Below are positions 21,244-29,785 of a stretch of 64,000 nt of DNA, piece after piece. Positions within the stretch are counted from its first letter, which is position 1, and every line of letters begins with the position of its first letter. The notes under the pieces are model-generated. The model had not been told where the DNA came from, made no database searches, and was given only the letters and a program-made list of their open reading frames with translations. The DNA is from Molanna angustata (taxonomy: Eukaryota; Arthropoda; Insecta; Trichoptera; Molannidae), in NCBI GenBank assembly GCA_963576475.1, contig OY754977.1, positions 27,787,796 through 27,851,795 of the forward strand, in the 5' to 3' direction. Both the position numbers and the translations under genes were made by a program.

Positions 21244-21918
21244 TTTTTTAACAGATTTTTAATTATCTCAATAGAGACGAAGTTGGAATATTTATTGTAG
21301 GAGAACCGGGAAATCAAGGCACCTACAGGGCTTACGACCTGTCATCGGCTGGTTTACGTGATCACTTTATGCGCTTGCGCAACGTTCACCAATTATGCCT
21401 TTTTAATGAGATCCCTATCCAATGTTTGCGCATATGCAATAATAAAAATATATTCGATTACTTACATATTGGTACAAGTAGGTAAATAAGACAAAAATGA
21501 CCTTATAAGTCTGGCGCAATTCAGAGGTGACTTCTATGCGAAAAATACATTGTCACCTCACATATAAGAATTGTAGCTTTCATTATTTATAAAAAACCAA
21601 TTCTCTCAATAGATGGCGTTACAACAAAAATAAATAAAAAATAATAATATTGCTGTTCATAATTTCACCCATAGATGGCTGTAGTAAAAATTCCTTATTT
21701 TCAAGCGAAAAGAATTTCAGTATTACAATATATAGAAGTTTCAAAAGGGATCTCATTAAAAAGGCATAATTGGTGAACGTTGCGCAAGCGCATTAAGTGA
21801 TCACGTAAACCTGCCGATGACAGGTCGTAAGCCCTGTAGGTGCCTTGATTTCCCGGTTCTCCTACAATAAATATTCCAACTTCGTCTCTATTGAGATAAT
21901 TAAAAATCTGTTAAAAAA
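21244..21918. mobile_element. Inverted-repeat (foldback-type) element, copy 1
   Basis: Arms 21244-21416 and 21746-21918 (173 bp each) are reverse complements with only about 2 mismatches. Landmarks are 'caatagagacgaagttgg', 'cacctacagggcttacg', 'cgtgatcactt' and 'gcgcttgcgcaacgttcacc'. The 329-bp loop is non-coding and includes 'ctctcaatagatggcg'. A second nested inverted pair flanks the left arm ('ttgcatatgcgcaaacattggat', 21185-21210, against 21420-21445). Copy 2 is at 43317-44205. There is no transposase, so it is non-autonomous. Confidence 0.85.
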
Positions 21919-22014
21919 TTATATATGTTAATTATATAATGAAGTAGGTGTATTAAAGTATATATATAAAAATATTTTAGATTTCCTTGTTTCCAAAATC
22001 TCTTTCTTCTAGAT

Positions 22015-22897
22015 CAGTGGTCTCCAACCTATGGGCCGCGGCCCGGTACCGGGCCGTGGACCAAATGGTACTGGGCCGCGCCGCCTGCTTAAAAATCAAA
22101 ATATTTTTTTGAAAAAATCGTCAATAATCAAGCTTAAATGAATTATTCCGTTATAACCCCTTCACGCTAAGTTACTAAGGAGTTACTATTTTTTATTTTG
22201 AACGTATGTTTAAACACGATTAATTTAATTGTTAAATCAATCACTTAAATCTTAAAAAAAAGAAAAATAGATAAATAACTTACAATTTAATATATATGCA
22301 AGTTCAGAATAACATTAAAATCCTAATATTCCCTAAGCGTTCTCGAAATTATTTTCTCTTTCTTGACAACAACAAGAAACATTATTTCAACCTTTCTGTT
22401 GAGCCTTAAAAATAAAGAAAATACACATGAATAAAAAAAAAACATATCTCAAACATCTGGAATAATCCTTCATTGTTATTATATATTATTTTCTTAATTT
22501 TCCCCACAAACCTTGTATTTTCTATTTTATTTACTACTTTGATTTGTCACTACAACTTATCGTAATTTTCATTCATTCTTTTAAAAATATGAATAAATAT
22601 TTTTAGCGAATTTTCCCTCCCCAAACACCTTGGTCTTTATGGTGAGGAACCACTATTTATCATTTTATGTTTATTGTTTATTTTTAATACATTTACTTTA
22701 CTGTTTATTTTTAATTTATATATTTCTCTGTAAAATAATATTTCCTTATTAAATAATGAAATTTAAAAAATCTACATTCAATGTGATCCCCCCCCCATGT
22801 GACCACCCCAAATGTGATCCCCCCAACCCTCACTGGGCCGCGGTGAAAAAATCAAACGCTGACCGGTCCGCGGCGACAAAAAGGTTGGGGACCACTG
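22015..22897. mobile_element. Non-autonomous hAT-type DNA transposon with perfect 8-bp TSD
   Basis: The termini CAGTGGTCTCCAACCT and (reverse complement) CAGTGGTCCCCAACCT differ at one of 16 positions. They are flanked by the identical octamer 'ttctagat' at 22007-22014 and 22898-22905, and CAGTGG ends with an 8-bp duplication are diagnostic of the hAT superfamily. Subterminal regions are GC-rich ('gggccgcggcccggtaccgg', 'ctgaccggtccgcgg') while the 650-bp interior is AT-rich and non-coding. It was mobilised in trans. Confidence 0.93.
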
Positions 22898-23039
22898 TTC
22901 TAGATCTCTTCAAGAGATTGAGATGTAAAAAATACCTACAATTTGTACTTCGAGATTTTTCATTGATCCCTTATATATTTCCATATTTATGTACATCATT
23001 AACATAACAAATTATGATGTAAGTGATTGTAGATGAACA

Positions 23040-23480
23040 AGTTAGTGGTTTTAGCGAAATACTATGAATTTTTTGTATTTACTGCACCTCGAATTTATAA
23101 TAAACTGCCATCGGACCTTAAAGGGTTAACTCAATTCAAAGCCCGTGGTACCAAGTGGCTACTCGATGTGGGTAGAACCCAAAATGAAAGTAACGTTGCA
23201 ACAATAATTTCTTAACTAATTATTTTTTGTTGTCTGTTTATATTGTGTTTATTTTTATTTATTTCACTTTTAAAACTGTATTTTTTAATTTAAAATTATG
23301 TAAGTATTCCTAATGTTTATTTTTATAGCTTTCTTATTCTTTTGTTTTTTACTGTAATGTAATGATTTCACAAATGTACAGGTGGCTGCTTCAGAACAGA
23401 TTTATTCTAGTGAGGCGGCTATCTTATATTAAAATAATGTATATGTTTATATGATCATAAATAAATAAATAAATAAAATT
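23040..23480 (+). pseudogene. LINE C-terminus plus 3' UTR (family X)
   Basis: The frame around 23073-23215 encodes 'FVFTAPRIYNKLPSDLKGL' and 'FKARGTKWLL', the 'R.YNKLP..LK....FK..........LL' tail seen in several LINE clades. A 3' UTR with 'caggtggctgcttcagaac' ends in (AATA)n at about 23460-23477. A second, more decayed copy lies inverted at 49505-49745. Confidence 0.7.
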
Positions 23481-23633
23481 GTAGCAAGTAGAGTAGGTAG
23501 GTATACATACATATATAATACAGAATAAATAATTGCTGGCAGATGGTGCAACACGCGCCATATCATCATCATCATCTCTCGATAAATTATTACACCTCAG
23601 CATATCAAACTGTTTGGTTTATATTTTCAATTA

Positions 23634-23785
23634 GATGGGTGGTGGCAGAGCGGTTAGCGCACTGGGTTAATAATCTAATGATCGCGAGTTCGAATCCTGC
23701 CACGACCGATTTCGTTCACCTATAGCACAAGCATTACTGCTTAGTTTAGGGAATGTATGAGGATGTATATGTACTAGGTAGTTAC
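23634..23785 (+). mobile_element. tRNA-derived SINE family 1, copy
   Basis: 'gatgggtggtggcagagcgg' (A box), 'cgcgagttcgaatcctgcc' (B box), then 'gatttcgttcacctatagc' and the common body. Pol III promoter boxes are intact. It is inverted relative to the copy at 24550-24715. Confidence 0.85.
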
Positions 23786-23835
23786 AAAGAAATATTCATT
23801 CTTTTGAAAAAAAAGTTTAAGCTTCAACATATTTA

Positions 23836-24060
23836 CCATCACGGCATAACCTCACAATGTGGGGTTGCCAGCAACGGGTGTGCGGGCGATATTCAATCTT
23901 TTAAAAAAAAAAGTTAAAGCTTCAACATGTTTACCATCACGGCATAATCTCAAAATGTGGGATTGCCAGCGACGGGTATGCGGGAGTGCATCCATTATAA
24001 ATGGAAGTACGACACGTGCGTGTATCCCCTCAAACCACCCACGTCATACCTAAAATGGCA
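23836..24060 (-). repeat. Duplicated LINE-tail-like block
   Basis: Two tandem versions of a block ('gcttcaacat.tttaccatca', 'cggcataa.ctca.aatgtggg', 'ttgccagc.acgggt.tgcggg') at about 23822-23889 and 23914-24005. They match, inverted, the tail at 10995-11185. Each is preceded by an A run. This suggests a local tandem duplication of a LINE 3' end. Confidence 0.6.
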
Positions 24061-24183
24061 ATATCCAGAATAGGCGGTGAACGTTATAACTGTACAATGC
24101 GAGATAGATGCGCTGAGTAAGGAATATAGATTATTGATATGTGGTGAGATGTTATTTTGTCGATTGGATTTTAGATTATGTAG

Positions 24184-24297
24184 GTACCTGGCTCTTACGG
24201 TCCAGTAGCGGAACTGATCATAGAAGCCGAAAATCTTGGCTTGCCTATGAATATTGTTGACATTAAAATAATTGTTGCATTTTTTTTATATATAAGA
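24184..24297 (+). other. Possible internal exon, unidentified
   Basis: The frame opens exactly after TAG at 24181-24183, which would be the splice acceptor ('attatgtag'). It reads 'VPGSYGPVAELIIEAENLG' then 'LPMNIVDIK', an amphipathic, acidic, protein-like stretch faintly like the first beta-alpha unit of a thioredoxin fold. The tail becomes AT-random and stops at 24297. No convincing GT donor found. It could be a host exon, a captured exon or chance. Confidence 0.27.
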
Positions 24298-24549
24298 ATG
24301 TGACATATAATTGTTGCAATCACTGCCCGCTCTACACCCACAATTCAGTTTCCTTCTTTACCGCGTCCTGTTAAGACCATCCGCATCTCACCCATTTTGA
24401 ATCGCTCTCCTACACTCACTTAATTCGTCATAATTTTTTCGTTCGTCTCACCGCGCGAGCGTGATTAAACTTAATAGTTGCGGCCATCCAGACAAGAAAG
24501 AAAACAGGAATAATCAAGTATGTGAGTGTTTTTTTTTTTATATATAAAA
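24298..24549. other. Unclassified, GC-richer patch
   Basis: 24320-24490 is less AT-rich than its surroundings ('cactgcccgctctacaccc', 'ctcaccgcgcgagcgtg') but holds no recognisable frame. Confidence 0.35.
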
Positions 24550-24715
24550 ATGAATATGTCCTTGTTAAACAAGTACATATACATCTTCCTACGTTCCCTA
24601 AAATAAGCAAATAAATGCTTGTGCTTAGGTGAACGAAATCGGTCGAGGCATGATTCGAACTCGCGACCACTGGATTACTAGCCCAGCGCGCTAACCGCTC
24701 TGCCACCGACCCATC
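24550..24715 (-). mobile_element. tRNA-derived SINE family 1, full-length-like copy
   Basis: The minus strand starts 'gatgggtcggtggcagagcg', carries 'cgcgagttcgaatcatgcc' and the shared body, and ends in the 'cttgtttaacaagg' stem-loop and an A run. It is the best match to the copy at 13957-14131. Confidence 0.85.
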
Positions 24716-25865
24716 TGATATAATGTTCCATAATATATATATCTTTTCCTTTTGACTTGCTGTGGTTGCAACGAATCACCCCCGCGAATAATACAGACCA
24801 TTTTTTCTTATGTATAATATTATATTATGGTATTCAAGACCTAAAAGATAATTGTTTTATTACAACCATACCACAAAATTAAAAATTGAACCGAATACGA
24901 TGCTTGGATAAATATAAATATATTTTGACATGTGATTTTATAAATATTTTTCATGGCCACTGGAATGAACAACGATGCTTAAAAAACATTTTCACATTTC
25001 CCGATTTTCTTTCAGGGTTCCGGATTTTCTGCGTAGTCCGAAGATTCTAGGCACGCTTCTGCTTACGGAACACATGGAAACAATGATTATTGTATTGAAT
25101 CTCGGGATAATTGATTCTTCTACTAACATGTACCTACTATGTCAAATATTTATTTCAAACGCACTCAACAAAACGTTACTATTTATTTTATTGTTTATCG
25201 TCTGTTGTCTATCGTGTATTGTTTATCGCCTCATAGATCCAGAATGAAAACACAATTAAAAACATTTTCTCCACTGAATAATATAAAAGATTAATTCCAT
25301 TAGTGCTTCACAGCATACTTATTGCTTTGTATGTAAACATATTTAAGTACTACTTATAATTTGAATAATACGAGATAATACACTTTGAGAATTGTTGTTG
25401 AATGTATGAAGGTGTACGATGGTAATGCGTGTATATAGTGTAAAGGTGTGGCGGGTGCTCTCTTAATATATACATATAAGTATACTTAGAGCGAGGTCAA
25501 ATAGTTGAAGATGGTGTTGTGTTGCTGTGTAGCACTCACACTTTAATCAAGTACCTACTTCTATCTATATTAGCTACAATCAAATTGTTAACTAACAGAC
25601 CGCGTCGTGTCTTATGTTGCCCTAGTATTTTGCCCAATTTTGGTATACTTTAAACAGACTCTCCTTCAGTTGCATGCAATATTGGAGATTGGTTGGATTG
25701 CACTCGGTCTTCTTTAACTCTATAAAGGATATGCAATCCATATCGTGGCGTTTAGATACTCCCGGTGAGGACTTCCTCTGTCAGTATATCCCTCAACCAT
25801 TACTTAAAATTCTTGGAATTCTAAAACGTTTCTCGCCAATCTGCACGAAAAGATCATTGTTGTCG
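24716..25865. other. Mostly unclassified; fragment of SINE family 2
   Basis: 25213-25270 carries a minus-strand SINE-2 piece ('atagatccagaatgaaaac', 'caattaaaaac'). A plus-strand frame at 25640-25880 ('SIKDMQSISWRLDTPGEDFL') has a protein-like composition but no recognisable domain, and is cut by the SINE at 25866. A frame at 24975-25247 follows 'ttttctttcag' but is not identifiable. Confidence 0.35.
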
Positions 25866-25955
25866 GCCTTCATGGTTTAGATGGTTGGATATCTGACTTC
25901 TGAGCGAAAAGTCCCGGGTGCCGATTTCTGGTGGAGACACAGTTAATCCAACTGT
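25866..25955 (+). mobile_element. tRNA-derived SINE family 2, 5' part
   Basis: 'ggccttcatggtttagatgg' and 'ggtggagacacagtt' align with the fuller minus-strand copy at 41270-41500. The B box is degenerate here and the 3' body is missing. Confidence 0.6.
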
Positions 25956-26034
25956 CGATTTTTTCAAGAGAATTTATATCGACAAAGCATCGAGCCAAGA
26001 TACGCGAGATTTGTATGCCAGGTCTATATATTTG

Positions 26035-26251
26035 ATACCTACTTAATCTCCAAACATAAACACCATCATACTGTTTTCAAATTCTGGGTAGGAAAAACAT
26101 ACTGACCTTACTATCCTATCCTGACATACATACCTACATGTTTTTTTACAGAAAACATAATATCTTAAAATATTTATTAATTTGTACGTATTTTTCAATT
26201 ATAAATACTATCGCTATCGACAGTTGGATCTCACGTGTTACATGCAACTAG
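26035..26251 (+). mobile_element. Helitron-like repeat, 3' end copy
   Basis: It contains 'atctccaaacata', 'gggtaggaaaaa' and 'ctatcgctatcgacagttgg', and ends 'gttacatgcaactag' followed by T. The hairpin core 'cgctatcg' and the CTAG|T end match the copies ending at 28757 and at 38391 on the minus strand. Confidence 0.65.
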
Positions 26252-26265
26252 TAAATATACACATA

Positions 26266-26575
26266 CCATAACGCCATGCTCCTCTCGGTGTAAGCATAGA
26301 GAATCGAACGTCTTATTTGAATATCAAACGTCTTTATATAAGAATGTATTTGTACCTCGAATAAATCAATAATAAATCTTGTCTCGCATCCATCGCCTCG
26401 TCAATTTTTCATGTATTTCATGTATTATTGTGTCCGTCTGTTGTTAAATTTCCCTCTTTCAGAAAGTCGTTTACATCATGATGCTATCATTTCCTTGAGT
26501 GACTCTGGATCTCTTGTTCCATATCTGTCGACTTTATATATTTTCTTCGTCAGGCGTTCTCTATTCATTCTTCAA
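26266..26575 (-). pseudogene. Degenerate RTE-like LINE tail
   Basis: In reverse orientation, '...cgccatgctcctctcggtgtaagcatagag', 'cgcatccatcgcctcgtc', 'cagaaagtcgtttacatcatg' and 'ttcttcgtcaggcgttct' parallel the better tail at 43394-43830. No open frame remains. Confidence 0.55.
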
Positions 26576-27125
26576 GTTATGATTTTATAAAAAAAAACAT
26601 AACATTGATTATACAAGATTTTTCTTCATTTTCTTTAAATATTACATTTCACAAAAATCATTATTTACTTTGAGGCCCTCGTTCACGTTTGGCAAACGTA
26701 TGTACACAAATATGCACACTAAATTACCTTAAAATGTATGAAACACGAAAAATACCAATCACCAATCTGTGATGTGCCTACAATATATCTTCGTGAAGCA
26801 AAGTGTAAAATTTTGAGTTTTTTTTAAATCGCTATTAAAATTAATACATTGAAATAGTAACAAACTCAGATTTTCATATTCTCTTCCGATTGAAGTAAAA
26901 ATCTACTTTTTAAGCCATGTAGTTTTTTAGTTACTTACAATACACAAAAAAGTTTTTCTAAATTTTATTTTACAAAAAAAGTATCAAACAAATTGAAATT
27001 TCAAAAACTCATAGAACAAAGATGTAATTTTTTTATTTCAAGACGTATCTTTTGAGGAAAAGATCTACAAAATTTATTTTTTAGCCTACTATAGCCTCTT
27101 AAATTTAAATTATTATTAAAAGTAA
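26576..27125. other. No recognisable gene
   Basis: AT-rich, with many short A and T runs. Confidence 0.4.
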
Positions 27126-27159
27126 TAGCGGAGTAAATACTTTTATATTTACTCCGCTA
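27126..27159. repeat. 14-bp perfect hairpin
   Basis: 'tagcggagtaaata' and its exact complement, separated by 6 nt, immediately before a LINE fragment. Confidence 0.65.
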
Positions 27160-27845
27160 ATTGATTTTTAAAAAATCAATAATACGGATAATTCTCAATA
27201 AACCATTCAGATATCCCAGTAATCTATTATATACTGATTTTAAAGTCTTAAATGTCAGACAACTGTATATTAGCAAAATAATCCTACATACTCACAAACA
27301 TAGACAGGAATACCCAATTGCTAGCCATTCTTATACCACCCGTACCTAATTCTCAAAAGTCAACTATTATAAAGAAAAAAACAAACACTACTTTCGCACA
27401 GCGTAATTTTAGATTTCTTGGCCCCAAAATGTTTAATTTTCTGCCTAATGACTGGAAACAGTTGACAAAAAATGTGCTGAAAAATACAATAATTGATTGG
27501 CATATATCCATAGGTATAGATGAATCAAATAATAAATTGATTTTACTTTTAACTTAATTGGACCTGAAAATTTGTTAAATTTACCTTATTTTTAGAATCA
27601 TTATTGTATGTGTGTGTGTGTTGTATTGGTTATTGCTACTATAGTAACTATTCCTATCGGACGTCCTAAAACAGGTTTACCTAGTTGGCGTCCAACGTGT
27701 CAATATTTTTTATACAGCGTACAACTCGGACAAATTTACATGCAAAACTGTACCTACTTTGTTAATGTACTAATATATTTTGTTGTTATAATTCTTGTTA
27801 TGTTACTTACGCTGTTTTATGTCTAATAATACTTAATAAATAAAT
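27160..27845 (+). pseudogene. LINE C-terminal fragment plus 3' UTR
   Basis: Two overlapping frames, joined by a frameshift near 27345, encode 'IILNKPFRYPSNLLYTDFKV' and 'LNVRQLYISKIILHTHKH', then 'RNFRFLGPKMFNFLPNDWK'. This is a non-LTR C-terminal region (R.P...LY..F.VLNVR.LY..K, then R...LGP..FN.LP). The 3' UTR ends in 'aataaataaatga' near 27835-27845. The RT palm is missing. Confidence 0.7.
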
Positions 27846-27864
27846 GATGAGTTGAAACTTAACA

Positions 27865-28757
27865 CAAGAAGTTTCGAGACAGCACTCTTGCACTCACTCT
27901 GCTTAGATAGAGGCTTCGCAGCATATATGTTCACATACATGGATTTACTCAGAATTCGGAGTAGAACATTTTATTTGAGTTTTGTGTGTCTGTGTGTGTG
28001 TCTGTCCCCCCCCTTATAACTTTTGATCCGCTCAATTTACAGAGCCCAAAATTTCAGAATATATAAACAGTTATAGGCCTACAAAACTTTTATAATCAGA
28101 ATTGTGAATTTTTGTTTCAGTCAGGGGTTATCAACTTTTGAAATTTTGGTTTATTTTTCCATGTATCTCAGAAACCATAAATTAAACCATAAACCATCTA
28201 GAACGCTGAAATTTGGTATAAATATAGACAAATACAAAATCTCAAATATGTTTATTTTAAAAATTCCAGGGTTTCTCAAACATTTTTATAAAGATAAATA
28301 TTTTTTTTATGATAAATTTATGAGTTTAACTGCCCATATTTCCAATTTTTTTAAAAATATAAAAAAAAAGCCGAAACACCCCAACTAGATAATTTAATTT
28401 TCTATAAAAAATATTTACATTGTAGTAGTACATCTTAATTTTTTTAACATTTTTTATAAAAATTGAATTTAGTGACGATATCGCTTCATAAAATTTGTAT
28501 GGCAGTCGCCTGTACACAATATGTAAGAAGACTTAATAGTCTGATACTTAATCTCCAAACATACACACAGAACCATCATGCTGTTTTAATATTCCGGGTA
28601 GGAAAAGAGGACTGACCTCCATACTGTCCTATCTTGACATACACATGTGTTAATATTTTCAATAATTTGGATTATGGGTTTATAGTTTGATTCTTATTCT
28701 TCAACTATACATTCTGTCGCTATCGACAGTTGGATCTCATATGTTACATGCAACTAG
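27865..28757 (+). mobile_element. Helitron-like repeat, most complete copy
   Basis: An 890-bp non-coding repeat. The 3' end has a 6-bp hairpin CTGTCG-CTAT-CGACAG (28714-28729), then 28 nt to a terminal CTAG followed by T. Three copies in the window end at the same CTAG|T (26251, 28757, 38391 on minus). A fixed CTRR terminus with a preceding hairpin and no TSD is Helitron-like. The hairpin-to-end distance is longer than the usual 10-12 nt, and I could not define the 5' TC end, so the class is provisional. Confidence 0.6.
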
Positions 28758-29125
28758 TTTAATCATTATTATTCTCTTTACTCAGTGTGATTATCCGTTG
28801 GTATTATAATATAATCTTTGAGTGTGATTAATATGAACATGTATTATAAAAATGTAGGTAGATATTTAATAAAGGTTGTCTATAGTGTTAAATAATATGA
28901 CATAATATTTTAATCATGACAACTTTCAACAGGATGGAAATATACCTACATATGTTTTAATATTCGCTCAACACACAAACGAAATAAATAAATCAGTAAA
29001 AAATTGAACATTGAGATGAATAAGGAAGTAAAGATAACGATATTCGATAAAAATATTTTTTATTTGTTATTTATTATGGTACTGGTGTGTCGCTGTTGTA
29101 AGATAAAACAGGAAAAGCATAACAC
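28758..29125. other. No recognisable gene
   Basis: AT-rich spacer between two elements. Confidence 0.4.
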
Positions 29126-29664
29126 TTAAGCAGCCCATTCACGATCGTGCCATTCGGCGTCGTTCCATATGGACCGGCTCCATTTGGAGCATTGTAAAAT
29201 TTTCATCACACTCACGGGCGTGCCATCGCATCGCGCCATCGAGCCATCAAAATTAGTATACACTAGCGGTCGGCGCTATCAAATTAATAATTTCTATTTT
29301 TTTGAAATTTTCACAAAAAATAAGTTATAATATTCTAATGATGAGTTTTATACAACTGCTATAGAGGTTTGTTTATATATAAAAAAGAGAACACCAAAGA
29401 GAAAATGTCGTATTTTCCCATTCACGAGAGTGTCAAACAGCTCGGCGCAATGAGATGTACAGCTGGTTTTCACACTCACGAGCATGCCGTACCGACAGGA
29501 TGCGCCGCGTCGTTTGTCGCGACACTATGGAGTTTCGATCGTTTAGAATTCCATTTTGGTGTGTCAGGCCAATTGGGCTGCACGGGTTTTGACATTCACT
29601 AGCGCATTTTGGAGTGATAGCAAGCCATTTGGAAGGATGGCACGATCGTGAATGGGGGCATTAA
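29126..29664. mobile_element. TIR element (MITE-like) flanked by TTAA
   Basis: The 20-bp inverted repeat 'cccattcacgatcgtgccat' (29134-29153) and its exact complement (29637-29656) bound a 531-bp, GC-richer, non-coding body that contains degenerate internal repeats of the same 'ttcacactcacgagcatgcc' theme. TTAA is present on both sides (29126-29129, 29661-29664), which would fit piggyBac-type insertion, but 4 nt lie between each TTAA and the matching CCC. A 5' CAG on the left could instead indicate hAT. A 77-codon frame inside (29369-29602) is not gene-like. Confidence 0.75.
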
Positions 29665-29667
29665 GAT

Positions 29668-29785
29668 ATAACGAGTGGGTTGTGGCCAACGACATACTCC
29701 TCACTACCAAGTCACTCCACAAATTATCAAAATTTTTTATGGAAAATCATCACCATTCATCTGATTACAACGATACTTAAAAATA
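29668..29785 (-). mobile_element. R540 repeat, interrupted by the R1 LINE
   Basis: 'acgagtgggttgtggccaacg', 'actcctcactaccaag' and 'ttttttatggaaaatc' match the start of the minus-strand copy at 16936. The LINE insertion at 29786 interrupts it, so R540 was here first. Confidence 0.65.

Noticed and set aside
29369..29602. 77-codon frame in the GC-rich TIR element
   Set aside because: It translates the internal copies of the terminal repeat; no domain, and the frame has no relation to a transposase.
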